64,000 nt of DNA, taken from Shewanella japonica. Its GTDB lineage: Bacteria; Pseudomonadota; Gammaproteobacteria; Enterobacterales; Shewanellaceae. The notes beneath the pieces were generated by a model, which searched no databases, was not told where the DNA came from, and saw only the letters and a program-made list of their open reading frames with translations. A program made the position numbers and the translations under genes. Position 1 is the first letter of the stretch. Every line of letters begins with the position of its first letter. The stretch is taken from contig NZ_CP020472.1 of NCBI RefSeq assembly GCF_002075795.1, forward strand, positions 1,533,001 through 1,597,000, read 5' to 3'. Shown here piece by piece: positions 8,633-17,683 of the stretch.

Positions 8633-10072
8633 TTATTCCTGAGCTGTTGTTTGAGTATGAAGGTTTGGCTGGCTTGTTTTTGCCTTAGGCTTATTTTGAT
8701 TACTGGCGTTTTCATTTGCATATAATTGCTGAGAAATCTCAGCCATTTTGGCTTCGTTTAAGCTGTAATGTTTAACAACCCAAACCGCTAATAATGCAAA
8801 TATGGCTGGAATTAATGTGTTCAGTAGTAAAATTCCCATCAGAGAGTCTGGTGATTGCTGCTGATTGGCCACATAGCCCATTGAAGATAAGAGCCAACCA
8901 ATCATGGCGCCTGCAAATGCTCCCCCCAATTTTTGCGAAAAAGCAGCGGCAGAGAAAATCATTGCTGTTGCTCGGCGTCCATTTTTATATTGAGAGTAAT
9001 CTGCAGTATCTGCATACATGGAAAACACCAGCGGTGATTTGGGGCCAAGACAGAAACCAATTAAGGCTTGCATGATAAACATTAGAGTAATGTTGTTGGG
9101 TGGAATCAGGTAAAAACCTGCCGAAAAGACAGCAACTAAACTCATCAAACCAATCAATAAACTGCGTTTATCAAAATAGCGGCTGAGTATTGGTGTAGAT
9201 GCTGCCCCAATCGCTAATGAAATCATATATACAGCCGTGAATGTTCCAATTAAGTCTTCTCGACCGACGTAATATTTAAAATAAAATGTCCCGGTGCTGG
9301 CGCGCAAAGTGATGGTGAACATAATAATCAGTGCTAGTGAGAATAATATTAACCAAGGTTTATTATTCGATAGATCAATCAGGTCTTGTTTGATACTGGT
9401 TTGCTGATTAACGGGTGGTGAAATTCGTTCTTTGGTCGCGAAAAAAGTGAGCGTAAACAAAACAGCAGAGATTAAGCCATAACACCCCATTGTCAGCTGC
9501 CAGCCTAGGGCTTGGTCTCCGTTACCTAGCAAGGTCACAAGCTCAGGAGTCAGGTAAGCGACGAGTGTGCCACCAGAAAAAGCACCGATGAATCGAAAAC
9601 TGGTCAAGGTAGTACGTTCTTGACTGTCTGCGGTGACTACACCTAAAAGGGCGCCATAAGGCACATTAATAAACGTGTATGCCAACATCATGAAAATATA
9701 TGTGCCATACGCCCATATAATCTTGCCATCATCGCCTAGATCTGGAACGGTAAAAGTGAGTATACCTGCCGCGGCGATAGGGATAATGCCCAGTAATAAA
9801 TAGGGCCTAAACTTACCAAAGCGAGTGGAAGTTCTATCGGCTAATGCTCCCATCAACGGATCTGAGAAAGCATCAATAAGGCGAGTAACCAACATCATAG
9901 TGCCGACTGCAGCAGCTGAAATACCAAATACATCGGTATAAAAAATAAAGAGGAATACATCAAATACACGCCAATAAAAGTTAGATGCCACATCCCCAAG
10001 GGCGTATCCAATTTTTTCTTTTAGCGATAATTTTTCAGAGACGGTATTAGTCTGTTCGATATTTTGAGCCAT
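8633..10072 (-). CDS. GPH-family sugar:cation symporter
   Basis: Membrane transporter of about 479 residues of the glycoside-pentoside-hexuronide:cation symporter family (MelB/XynB-like). Family marks are EKIGYALGDVASNFYWR near the N terminus, then DAFSDPLMGALADRT and RFGKFRPYLL. About twelve hydrophobic segments are visible, with a polar Asn/Gln/Lys-rich C-terminal tail. I prefer the ATG at 10072, which has AAGG upstream, to the ATG at 10099, which has no ribosome site; the choice is not certain. First gene of the sugar operon, 94 bases below a perfect LacI-type palindrome. The partner GH94 gene points to uptake of an intact beta-disaccharide or its aldonate. Confidence 0.88.
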   Translation of the reverse strand: MAQNIEQTNTVSEKLSLKEKIGYALGDVASNFYWRVFDVFLFIFYTDVFGISAAAVGTMMLVTRLIDAFSDPLMGALADRTSTRFGKFRPYLLLGIIPIAAAGILTFTVPDLGDDGKIIWAYGTYIFMMLAYTFINVPYGALLGVVTADSQERTTLTSFRFIGAFSGGTLVAYLTPELVTLLGNGDQALGWQLTMGCYGLISAVLFTLTFFATKERISPPVNQQTSIKQDLIDLSNNKPWLILFSLALIIMFTITLRASTGTFYFKYYVGREDLIGTFTAVYMISLAIGAASTPILSRYFDKRSLLIGLMSLVAVFSAGFYLIPPNNITLMFIMQALIGFCLGPKSPLVFSMYADTADYSQYKNGRRATAMIFSAAAFSQKLGGAFAGAMIGWLLSSMGYVANQQQSPDSLMGILLLNTLIPAIFALLAVWVVKHYSLNEAKMAEISQQLYANENASNQNKPKAKTSQPNLHTQTTAQE

Positions 10073-10165
10073 TGTTATGGTTACCTTGGTTGATTCCATC
10101 CAATTTGCTTTTAAAGCCCACTTTCAGCTAACTGATTTTTATTGATATTTATTTTTAACAATCAG

Positions 10166-10179
10166 TGTAAGCGCTTACA
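10166..10179 (-). promoter_or_regulatory. LacI-family operator upstream of the sugar operon
   Basis: TGTAAGCGCTTACA is a perfect 14-bp palindrome with the central CG and flanking GTAA/TTAC typical of LacI/GalR-family sites. It sits 87-94 bases before the symporter start and is the only such site I noticed. The cognate regulator is not in the window. Confidence 0.75.
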
Positions 10180-10476
10180 TTGTTATTAGAATGTAAATGA
10201 TTAATCAAATTTTGACCAGTGTTAATTTGGGCTAAACTGAGTTTTTTATGGCTGTGGCATCAAAATTGTGCGGTTTTTTTAAGTATAAATACTGAAAGTT
10301 AGCGATGAGTTTTAATCGCGATAGCTAAAGGTTTACGGATTACTTTAGAGGATTTACAACATAACGATAGAGGGCAGGGAAATTTGGGTTTCTTGTTATC
10401 AAAGTCTAACCATTACCAAGTTAAAGCATGATTTAGTAAGGTATTGTTTAGTAAAAATAGCGCTTGAGGGAAAAGT

Positions 10477-10508
10477 AAAACGCCCTTCTAGATTTGAGAA
10501 AGGCGTTT
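10477..10508 (-). terminator. Terminator of assT
   Basis: Minus-strand stem AACGCCTTTCT / AGAAGGGCGTT with one mismatch and a CAAATCT loop, followed by TTACTTTT, 60 bases after the assT stop. Confidence 0.8.
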
Positions 10509-10567
10509 AAGAAATAATGATTATAAATAGAGATGATTAAATCGAGTTGCTTATTGAATCAAGCATC

Positions 10568-12370
10568 TTATTTAAGCATGTCTTGTACTTTAATGACTTG
10601 TGCACGATAGCCCGTAGCAAATAAATCATGACTGCCAATATTGATTCTGACGGCAGGTTTCGTCTCACCGTAACGATGCTCTACTAATATCGACTGAACT
10701 TTACCTGTGGTGTCATCCATTTTAAGGTTGCCATAACCGCCACCTAGACCAAATAACCCTGCAGATGCAAAGTAGCTCATCATGCTGTCTTTATCTTGTT
10801 GGTATTTTACGATTGAGGTCACTGGTGAGTAGCCATCGTAGCCTAACTCATCTTTACCGTATTCCCATACTTGTTGAACCGTGAGATTCTGTTCATCAAT
10901 TTTGTATTCAACTGAGCGAGAGTATTTTTCAGTGGCAAACATAGGCTGGCCAAGATGACGTCCATCACCATTATCAAATACCGTTAGTGTGCCTTTTTCT
11001 GGTACTAAATAAGCAGTATGTGAGGTATAAGAGAAGTCAAAATTAGTGCCGCGACATAAACCTTTTTCGTTACAGTTAAGATTATTACCTTGTTCATCCA
11101 CAGGAGTAAGCAGTTTACTGGCAAACTTTTCAGACCAGCCTTTAGCTGGACTTAATATCCATTTAACTTGCTTATCTCTGCCTATCTTTATGACAGCGGA
11201 TTGATGACGAGAACTGATAATAATGCTGTCGTCACTGCTATCGTAGTCGATAGAATTGACATGAATCCAATTTCGACCCGTTTCAACGCCGTGGATATCA
11301 CCGTAGGGGGCATTTTTTAAATCTTCTAGTGTAGTTTGGTGTCCCGCTTGACTTGCATTGATGTTTAAACACACTGCGCCAGCATCTAATGATAATAAAG
11401 CATCATCTCGCATAGGATCTAAAATACTGTTTAGATCCCAGTAATCAATTAGTTTTCCGGTATTATCGACCTCGATGATTTGATCTCTAATCGTGTTAAC
11501 TAGCATGCCATCAGGACGACGATAATCTTTGGCGGCGGCTCTGATAAAGATATTGCCGTTGCTAGCTTCAATACCTTCATGGGATGCATCAATAAAGTTA
11601 CCTGGTAGGCTATGCTCAGATATCATTCTGCCCATTAAGGACATTTTCTTCCAGCCTTGACCTTGTACCCAAACCATATTGCCATCGGCGGTTATGTTCA
11701 TTCCCATGGCGTAACCTGCATTTTCAAAACTCTTTGAGTCATGAGTGGTATACGGGTTTAAATACCAGCGAATATCGCCCGCGGTATCAATAATAAAAAA
11801 GCCTGGTTTACCGTCCCAAGAAAAAGCACCTGGTGCGTCGGGATTATTGTGCGCTAATTGACCTGTTTTACCGTCAGGGTTGGTCCAATTTACAAAATAT
11901 AAGCGGTCTTTAAAATCTGCATCGACATGTTCAACTTCAACGATAGGGGCTTTGGCCCATTGGCTCTCGGAAAAGCCCATATCAATATCAGGGGTAAGCA
12001 TTTGGTAATCATGACTATGTTGTTGGCCATTTTCGGTCCATTTCACGGTAAAGTGATTCATTAGCGCAGGGTATAAACCAAAAATGGGCACACCGCCTTC
12101 ATTCATGACGCGCATGTCATCGACTTGATAGTTAATCGCAACTCCCGTGTCATCCTTAGCATGAACTGTCACTTCCACATTGGAGATCTTATGACCGTTA
12201 AGCGTCACTAATGCTGTTAACGGTGCATTTTCATATGGGTTATGCACGAGATAACCTAAAGGCGCATCCGGTACCGGAATGGGTTTCATACCTAGTGGAT
12301 CAGCGGCTAAGTTAGGAGCTGATAAGCAAAGGCTTAGTGCTAAAATTGAATGAACGAGAGGCTTAAACAT
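10568..12370 (-). CDS. assT: Periplasmic arylsulfate sulfotransferase
   Basis: Enzyme of 600 residues that moves sulfuryl groups between phenols without PAPS, in the periplasm. The signal peptide MFKPLVHSILALSLCLSAPN is visible. Numbered from the chosen ATG, the histidines and arginine known from uropathogenic E. coli ASST are all present with matching spacing: H264 (ASHEGIE, the sulfohistidine), H370 (WIHVNSIDYD), R388 (SSRHQSA) and H451 (TSHTAYLV). Cys433 and Cys439 match the disulfide pair formed by DsbL in that enzyme. I chose 12370 because a TATAAT box directly precedes the longer candidate start at 12400. No dsbL/dsbI gene is adjacent, unlike in E. coli. Confidence 0.93.
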   Translation of the reverse strand: MFKPLVHSILALSLCLSAPNLAADPLGMKPIPVPDAPLGYLVHNPYENAPLTALVTLNGHKISNVEVTVHAKDDTGVAINYQVDDMRVMNEGGVPIFGLYPALMNHFTVKWTENGQQHSHDYQMLTPDIDMGFSESQWAKAPIVEVEHVDADFKDRLYFVNWTNPDGKTGQLAHNNPDAPGAFSWDGKPGFFIIDTAGDIRWYLNPYTTHDSKSFENAGYAMGMNITADGNMVWVQGQGWKKMSLMGRMISEHSLPGNFIDASHEGIEASNGNIFIRAAAKDYRRPDGMLVNTIRDQIIEVDNTGKLIDYWDLNSILDPMRDDALLSLDAGAVCLNINASQAGHQTTLEDLKNAPYGDIHGVETGRNWIHVNSIDYDSSDDSIIISSRHQSAVIKIGRDKQVKWILSPAKGWSEKFASKLLTPVDEQGNNLNCNEKGLCRGTNFDFSYTSHTAYLVPEKGTLTVFDNGDGRHLGQPMFATEKYSRSVEYKIDEQNLTVQQVWEYGKDELGYDGYSPVTSIVKYQQDKDSMMSYFASAGLFGLGGGYGNLKMDDTTGKVQSILVEHRYGETKPAVRINIGSHDLFATGYRAQVIKVQDMLK

Positions 12371-12400
12371 ACAAAATCTCTTTAAGGTAATATGCTGCAT

Positions 12401-12406
12401 ATTATA
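12401..12406 (-). promoter_or_regulatory. -10 box of the assT promoter
   Basis: Minus-strand TATAAT about 30 bases before the assT start. I see no convincing -35 box 16-18 bases further upstream. Confidence 0.4.
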
Positions 12407-12540
12407 GAGAGAAATAGACCTTTTTAATGTTGCCTAACTGACATATTGTTGAGTTTATTTAATTATTAATAGCGGGGTCACGGTTTTAACATTTGATGAA
12501 GAACAATTGAAAATAAAGGGAACTTTTAGCAATGAGAGAA

Positions 12541-12568
12541 ATAGTGAGATAGTAATAGTGAGATAGTA
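12541..12568. repeat. 14-bp tandem repeat, two units
   Basis: ATAGTGAGATAGTA occurs twice head to tail (12541-12554 and 12555-12568). No function is evident. Confidence 0.7.
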
Positions 12569-12613
12569 ATAGCAACCAAATGAGAAAACTGACCGAATAG
12601 GAGGTTAGCGCTT

Positions 12614-12691
12614 ATGACTATTAAAACAGTTATATTAAGAAAACTTGTATCAGCGCAGGTTGAACTGATACAAGCAATAAACCAGCGTTAA
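12614..12691 (+). CDS. Possible 25-residue small protein
   Basis: ATG at 12614 is preceded by a perfect AGGAGG nine bases upstream and opens a 25-codon frame ending TAA three bases before the convergent yggX stop codon. The predicted peptide begins MTIKTVILRKLV and would be a short basic helix. Against it: it overlaps the yggX terminator hairpin on the opposite strand, and I see no clear promoter. I do not recognise it. Confidence 0.25.
   Translation: MTIKTVILRKLVSAQVELIQAINQR
12640..12674 (-). terminator. Terminator of mutY-yggX
   Basis: Perfect 10-bp stem CTTGTATCAG / CTGATACAAG with an 11-base loop; the minus strand then runs TTTTCTT. Confidence 0.75.
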
Positions 12692-12694
12692 CAA

Positions 12695-12973
12695 TTACTC
12701 ATCTTCAGCTGGTGGTACATAACCTTCAATTTCAACGTCTTTACCTTCAAATAAAAAGTTAACCATTTGCTCTTCGAGGAACTTACGGTCATCAACATTC
12801 ATCATGTTCAATTTATTTTCGTTAATTAGCATCGTTTGCTTTTTTTGCCACAAACCCCAAGCTTCTTTACTAATTGAATCAAAAATACGTTTGCCGACTT
12901 CACCTGGATAAAGTTGAAAATCGAGTCCTGCTGCTTCTTTGTTTAAATATGCGCAATTAACATTACGAGCCAT
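12695..12973 (-). CDS. yggX: YggX, Fe(2+)-trafficking protein
   Basis: Small cytoplasmic protein (92 residues, the usual length) linked to protection of iron-sulfur clusters against oxidation. It shows the family start [24 protein letters not shown] with the conserved Cys7, then [26 protein letters not shown] and an acidic tail. The mutY stop is nine bases upstream, so the two are cotranscribed. MutY carries a 4Fe-4S cluster, and the mutY-yggX pair is widespread in gammaproteobacteria. Confidence 0.96.
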   Translation of the reverse strand: MARNVNCAYLNKEAAGLDFQLYPGEVGKRIFDSISKEAWGLWQKKQTMLINENKLNMMNVDDRKFLEEQMVNFLFEGKDVEIEGYVPPAEDE

Positions 12974-12982
12974 GATGTTTCC

Positions 12983-14092
12983 TTAACGGGATCCTGATGT
13001 TGGATCTGCTGCTGAAAGTGCGACTAAGTGAGATAAAATCCGCTCTGTTGCTGCGGCTAATCCGACTTTAGCTGGATGATGTATGTTATACCAGAGTGTC
13101 TGGTTTTGTTCCATTGTCGTGTTTTCAAATGGGTGATTATTTTGCTCTGTTTCAATCTTTACTAAAACGGGTTGAATATCTAAATGAAAATGACTAAATG
13201 TGTGTCTAAACCCAGCAAGCCACTCAGGTTCGCAATGGTCAATGTTTTTATCGCTAAATTCTTTAGAAACATAATCTTGCAAAGCTTGTTGTGACTCAAA
13301 CTGAGGGAAACACCATAACCCTCCCCAAATACCCGTTGGCGGCCTTTTAAAAAGTATAACTTCGCCTTTATGCTGTTGCACCAACATAAATGCTGACTTG
13401 GTCGGTATCGTCTTTTTAGGTTTTTTCCCTGGGAATTCGGTTTGTCTGCCAGATAGCTGCGCTTGGCAATCAATAGCGACAGGGCAGCGTTCACATTGAG
13501 GTTTACTGCGAGTACAAACCGCAGAACCTATATCCATCATTGCCTGATTAAATTTTCGTATCTCTTTTTTGGGTGTCAGTTTATCGGTAAGCGTCCAAAG
13601 CTGTTGTTCAACAGACTTTTTACCAGGCCATCCCTCTATGGCTCCATGTCTTGCTAGAACGCGCTTTACGTTACCGTCTAAAATGGAATGATGTTGCCCA
13701 AGGGAAAGTGACAAAATTGCTCCAGCGGTAGAGCGACCAATACCGGGAAGTGCGATGACATCGTCTATGTTTTCGGGAAACTTCCCTTGGAACTGTTCAC
13801 AGACTGTTTTAGCCGCTTTGTGAAGGTTTCTTGCTCGTGCGTAATAGCCAAGGCCTGTCCAATGGTGAAGCACATCATCTTCACTTGCTGCAGCCAAGTC
13901 AGCGATAGTTGGAAAACTAGACATGAACTTTTCGTAATACGGGATCACGGTAGCAACTTGAGTTTGCTGCAACATGATCTCTGAAATCCATACTCTATAT
14001 GGGGTTTTATTCAATTGCCATGGCAAGGATTTACGGCCATTGATATCGTACCAAGCGATGATACGCTCGGAAAAAGAGTTAACATTTTTCAT
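12983..14092 (-). CDS. mutY: Adenine DNA glycosylase MutY
   Basis: Removes adenine mispaired with 8-oxoguanine (369 residues). All functional parts are visible: catalytic E38 in EIMLQQTQV, helix-hairpin-helix [13 protein letters not shown] (115-127), catalytic D139 in [10 protein letters not shown], the 4Fe-4S cysteines C193, C200, C203 and C209 (C-x6-C-x2-C-x5-C), and a C-terminal NUDIX-like 8-oxoG recognition domain (from about 225) with [12 protein letters not shown]. It is the first gene of a mutY-yggX unit, divergent from trmB. Confidence 0.97.
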   Translation of the reverse strand: MKNVNSFSERIIAWYDINGRKSLPWQLNKTPYRVWISEIMLQQTQVATVIPYYEKFMSSFPTIADLAAASEDDVLHHWTGLGYYARARNLHKAAKTVCEQFQGKFPENIDDVIALPGIGRSTAGAILSLSLGQHHSILDGNVKRVLARHGAIEGWPGKKSVEQQLWTLTDKLTPKKEIRKFNQAMMDIGSAVCTRSKPQCERCPVAIDCQAQLSGRQTEFPGKKPKKTIPTKSAFMLVQQHKGEVILFKRPPTGIWGGLWCFPQFESQQALQDYVSKEFSDKNIDHCEPEWLAGFRHTFSHFHLDIQPVLVKIETEQNNHPFENTTMEQNQTLWYNIHHPAKVGLAAATERILSHLVALSAADPTSGSR

Positions 14093-14360
14093 CGAGGCAG
14101 TGTATATGGCAAGGTTAGCTTAAACAAGTCAGCATGTAATTTGCTGAAACAAAATACTCGTTAAAATGGAGGGTTGAAGCATTAAGGTGATTTTTAGTGG
14201 TTCAATATATGTAAATTGCCAAAATAACGATAAGAATCTTGCTATCAAAGTGGCTTAAGTAGTTTAGTCATACTCATTTTACGATATACTTACTGACTAT
14301 TTTATGATTTGAAGTGACACATTGGGCCACTTTATATAGCACCCAATTGATGAGGCAATA

Positions 14361-15077
14361 ATGAGCGACGTTACTACCGCTGAATATAACGAAGATGGTA
14401 AATATCTTCGTAAGATTAGAAGTTTTGTATTAAGAGAAGGGCGCCTGACTAAAGGTCAAGCACAAGCCATTGAGTCATATTGGCCAACGATGGGCTTAGA
14501 TTATACCCCTGAACCTATCAATCTTACTGAGATTTTTAATCGTGACGCGGATACAGTGTTAGAAATTGGTTTTGGTATGGGGGCATCACTTGTTGAGATG
14601 GCTAACGCTGCGCCAGAACTAAACTATATTGGTATCGAAGTGCATAAACCGGGTGTTGGTGCTTGTTTAGTCGATGCTGGTAAAGCTGGGGTAACTAACT
14701 TACGTGTTTATCATCATGATGCGATGGAAGTATTAGAAAATAGTATTGCTGATGGTTCGTTAGCGAGAGTCCAACTATTTTTCCCTGACCCATGGCACAA
14801 AAAACGTCATCATAAGCGCCGTATCGTACAAGCTGAGTTCGCTCAACTAATCCGTCGTAAGCTTAAAGTTGGTGGTGTCTTCCACATGGCGACAGATTGG
14901 GAAAATTACAGTGAACATATGCTAGAAGTGATGTCTGCTGCTGATGGTTATAAAAACCAGTCAGCAACTAATACTGTCGTTGAGCGTCCTGAACATCGCC
15001 CATTAACTAAATTTGAAGCTCGAGGCCATCGCTTAGGTCATGGTGTTTGGGACTTGATGTTTGAGCGAGTAAGCTAA
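14361..15077 (+). CDS. trmB: tRNA (guanine-N7-)-methyltransferase TrmB
   Basis: SAM-dependent enzyme of 238 residues that methylates G46 of tRNA. The SAM site [16 protein letters not shown] is followed by [13 protein letters not shown], and the TrmB signature [13 protein letters not shown](I)VQ is intact, followed by [18 protein letters not shown] basic N-terminal stretch [15 protein letters not shown] is typical. It heads a rightward run with yggL and glsB, divergent from mutY; this grouping is standard in Shewanella and Vibrio relatives. Confidence 0.97.
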   Translation: MSDVTTAEYNEDGKYLRKIRSFVLREGRLTKGQAQAIESYWPTMGLDYTPEPINLTEIFNRDADTVLEIGFGMGASLVEMANAAPELNYIGIEVHKPGVGACLVDAGKAGVTNLRVYHHDAMEVLENSIADGSLARVQLFFPDPWHKKRHHKRRIVQAEFAQLIRRKLKVGGVFHMATDWENYSEHMLEVMSAADGYKNQSATNTVVERPEHRPLTKFEARGHRLGHGVWDLMFERVS

Positions 15078-15135
15078 GCTTATTCCTCAACTTGTTATAA
15101 CAATATCTTTATTTAATACTAACTAGGATAAAAAC

Positions 15136-15462
15136 ATGGCTAAGAATCGTACTCGCCGTTTACGTAAAAAGTTACGCGTTGATGAGTTCCAAGAACTTGG
15201 TTTTGATGTCAACTGGACGTTCGAAGAATCAATTTCTGAAGAGGATATTGATAAAGCTGTTGACGAGTTTATCGATCAAGTTATCGAGCCTCGTAAATTA
15301 GGCTTCCATGGCGGCGGTCATAAAATGTGGGAAGGTATTATTGCAACGCAGCAAATCGGTAAATGTACTGAAGAAGACGTTGCTGCTGTGAAAGCATTTT
15401 GGGAATCGAAAAAAGTGCCTCAACTTGAAGTTAGTGCACTTTATGATATCTGGTGGGGCTAA
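15136..15462 (+). CDS. yggL: YggL family (DUF469) protein
   Basis: Cytoplasmic protein of 108 residues, the normal family length, opening with a basic stretch MAKNRTRRLRKKLRVDEFQELGF and continuing VNWTFEESISEEDID and FIDQVIEPRKLGFHGGG. The E. coli homologue has been associated with ribosome assembly; the biochemical role is poorly defined. It lies 58 bases after trmB and eight bases before glsB, in one transcription unit. Confidence 0.93.
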   Translation: MAKNRTRRLRKKLRVDEFQELGFDVNWTFEESISEEDIDKAVDEFIDQVIEPRKLGFHGGGHKMWEGIIATQQIGKCTEEDVAAVKAFWESKKVPQLEVSALYDIWWG

Positions 15463-15470
15463 TATAGCCG

Positions 15471-16385
15471 ATGCCTGAGCAAATATTGCTAGAACAAGTG
15501 GTCGACAAAGTTCGGCCACTTATTGGTTCTGGGAAGGTCGCAAACTACATACCAGCATTGGGTAATGTCGATCCGAATAAAATTGCAATAGCAGTCACCA
15601 CAGCTGATGGTCAAACTGTGGGCGCTGGCGACTATCTTGAGCCATTTTCAATTCAAAGTATCTCCAAAGTATTTAGTTTAACTCTGGCGTTGAGTTTGTA
15701 TTCTGAAGATGGAATTTGGTGTCGAGTAGGTAAAGAACCTTCGGGTCAGTCCTTTAATTCGCTTGTACAAGTTGAATTAGAACGCGGGATCCCTCGAAAT
15801 CCCTTTATTAATGCCGGTGCTTTAGTGATTGCCGATTTAATTCAAGCAAGACAAAGCGCCCCTAAGCATCGTATGTTGGAAGAAGTACGAAAGCTTAGTG
15901 GTAACTCACATATTTGTTTTGACAAGAATGTGGCTAACTCTGAGTTCAAATTCAGCGCTAGAAATGCCTCTATTGCTTACTTAATGAAGTCTTTTGGAAA
16001 TTTCGAAGGTAATGTTGATACGGTATTAAAAAGTTGCTTTCATTACTGTTCATTAAAAATGAACTGCGCGGATTTATCAAAAGCGATGTTCTATTTAGCT
16101 AATCGAGGGAAAACCTTACAAGGTCATCAGTTGATTACACCTGTACAAACTCGTCAGCTGAATGCTTTGCTTGCTACATCAGGTTTATATGATGGTGCAG
16201 GGGAGTTTGCCTATCGAGTTGGTATGCCGGGTAAAAGTGGCGTAGGCGGTGGCATCATTGCTGTAATTCCTGGAGACATGTCCATTTGTGTTTGGTCACC
16301 TGAACTTGATCAAAATGGCAACTCACTCGCTGGCACACACATGCTAGAACACCTTTCGCAATCTCTAGGCCGCTCGATATTTTAA
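15471..16385 (+). CDS. glsB: Glutaminase
   Basis: Hydrolyses glutamine to glutamate and ammonia (304 residues, normal length). It belongs to the serine beta-lactamase-like glutaminase family: the S63-I-S-K66 motif in [12 protein letters not shown] holds the catalytic Ser and Lys. Other family marks are [14 protein letters not shown] [25 protein letters not shown], and the late [15 protein letters not shown]. Third gene of trmB-yggL-glsB. Just beyond its stop codon lies an array of 15-bp repeats. Confidence 0.95.
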   Translation: MPEQILLEQVVDKVRPLIGSGKVANYIPALGNVDPNKIAIAVTTADGQTVGAGDYLEPFSIQSISKVFSLTLALSLYSEDGIWCRVGKEPSGQSFNSLVQVELERGIPRNPFINAGALVIADLIQARQSAPKHRMLEEVRKLSGNSHICFDKNVANSEFKFSARNASIAYLMKSFGNFEGNVDTVLKSCFHYCSLKMNCADLSKAMFYLANRGKTLQGHQLITPVQTRQLNALLATSGLYDGAGEFAYRVGMPGKSGVGGGIIAVIPGDMSICVWSPELDQNGNSLAGTHMLEHLSQSLGRSIF

Positions 16386-16852
16386 AAGCGGCTTAATGCT
16401 TTTTTACTTCAATACGTCGTATTTCAAGTCTTTCCTCTTCAATACTTTCAGTCTCAATACTTTCAGTTTCAATACTTTAGGTTTCAAAACCTTCAGCCAA
16501 GAAGGCTGAATTATAACCTGCTCTAATTAGGCTATCTATATTCTGCTATCGGCGCAGAAAAGCGCTGATGAACTTATATTATTAATGTGTGAAATAAACC
16601 ACTTTATGGTTAATTTCACGCAAACTGAGTAAACTTTTTTAGCAATTCCGCCTAATTTGTTGCTATAACATTTTCTTAACCACTTGAAATCTAATGATTT
16701 ATATATTTTGGCACGCTGTATGCTTTATATGGATTAAGTAAAGCGTTCTTTAACTGGCGCTAAGTCACTTAATAGAGTTTGGGTTCACTTATTATTAAAA
16801 ATGCAGTCTAGTCGTGAAAGATTGTATTTGTTTAACAGCAAGGAAATGGCTA
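16386..16852. other. Intergenic region between glsB and the YggN-like gene
   Basis: Contains the 15-bp repeat array at 16408-16497, a small hairpin TTCAGCC-AAGA-AGGCTGAA at 16492-16510 without a T-tract, and then AT-rich sequence that must hold the promoter of the next gene. No convincing gene. Confidence 0.55.
16408..16497. repeat. Degenerate array of six 15-bp repeats
   Basis: Units start at 16408, 16423, 16438, 16453, 16468 and 16483. The best units read TTCAATACTTTCAGT, CTCAATACTTTCAGT and TTCAATACTTTAGGT; the outer ones are more diverged. Every unit but one begins TTCAA. In one frame the array reads as pentapeptides of the type FNTFS for about 30 residues, but there is no ribosome site, so I treat it as noncoding. 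Confidence 0.8.
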
Positions 16853-17683
16853 ATGAAAACGTTAAATTATACCAACACAGGGTTACTTAAAGGCATTGCA
16901 TTATCAGGATTAATTTTTACAGCTGGCGCCTTCAACCCTGCAATGGCTAAACTGTCAATTGAAGATCAGCAATGCAATGTAACCTTAAATTATGATGTGA
17001 CAGTAGAACCGAAAAAACTACTCGTTAGTGAAAAAGGCCAAGAGTTATATCGTGTCGAAATGGGCGAATTATTTGTTGAAGGTAATAAAATTAAACTTAA
17101 CGCTAAGCAACAAAACTTAGTGTCAGATTATTCTGAAGGCTTATCTAAGCAAGTTCCAGAAATTATCGATCTCGTTAATGAAGTCGTCGTACTTGCCACC
17201 GATGCTGTGAGTTTAGCGCTTACGCCAATTTTTGGTGATGCGACAGGGGCTAAGCTTGATGAAATGTTAGCAGGCATTCAAAGCCGCTTGGATGAAGCTG
17301 CTTATCAGCAAGGCGATAAATTCTATCTAGGAGCGACTGAATCATCAATTGAGCAAGCATTTAATGAAGACTTCGAGAAAGAAATGGAAGCGATGATAGA
17401 AAATTCTATGGGCAGCTTTATGATGGCCCTTGGTGCTGAAATGATGTCTTCAGAAGGCGGTAGTTTCGAAGAGAAAATGGACTCGTTCGGAAAGAAAATG
17501 GAAAAAATGGGCGAGGATATTGAGTTACAAGTTGCTGAGCAATCAGAGGCTATCGAAGCGAAAGCTGAAAAGATTTGTGAAGACTTTGAAGAACTTATGA
17601 TTATAGAAGGTGAGATGCGCCAGTCTATCCCTCAGTTGTCTGATTACCAATTAGCAACATTAGATCACGAGTTATATGAGTAA
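16853..17683 (+). CDS. YggN-like exported protein (DUF2884)
   Basis: Protein of 276 residues of the DUF2884/YggN family, function unknown. The start chosen is the ATG at 16853 with AGGAAA eight bases upstream; a GTG further up would spoil the signal peptide. Residues 1-33 include the export segment GIALSGLIFTAGAFNPAMA. The mature protein begins with a beta region holding a Cys (QQCNVTLNYDVTVEPKKLLV) and continues as a long acidic, probably helical and coiled-coil region rich in Glu, Met and Lys, with a late Cys (EKICEDFEEL). It is single, with its own terminator. Confidence 0.85.
   Translation: MKTLNYTNTGLLKGIALSGLIFTAGAFNPAMAKLSIEDQQCNVTLNYDVTVEPKKLLVSEKGQELYRVEMGELFVEGNKIKLNAKQQNLVSDYSEGLSKQVPEIIDLVNEVVVLATDAVSLALTPIFGDATGAKLDEMLAGIQSRLDEAAYQQGDKFYLGATESSIEQAFNEDFEKEMEAMIENSMGSFMMALGAEMMSSEGGSFEEKMDSFGKKMEKMGEDIELQVAEQSEAIEAKAEKICEDFEELMIIEGEMRQSIPQLSDYQLATLDHELYE

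Larger units (their letters stand above)
10073..10567. other. Intergenic region between the symporter and assT
   Basis: Carries the operator palindrome at 10166-10179, about 300 bases of featureless AT-rich sequence, and the assT terminator at 10477-10508. No regulator gene or other open frame is seen. Confidence 0.6.

Noticed and set aside
13180..13494. 104-residue open frame on the minus strand
   Set aside because: It lies in another frame of mutY, which is intact with all active-site residues.
16408..16497. CRISPR array
   Set aside because: Units are 15 bp and contiguous with no spacers; there are no cas genes in the window.
16396..16509. Pentapeptide-like frame over the 15-bp repeats (FNTFS units)
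   Set aside because: No Shine-Dalgarno, very short, and the periodicity follows directly from the DNA repeat; pentapeptide-repeat proteins have a different consensus.
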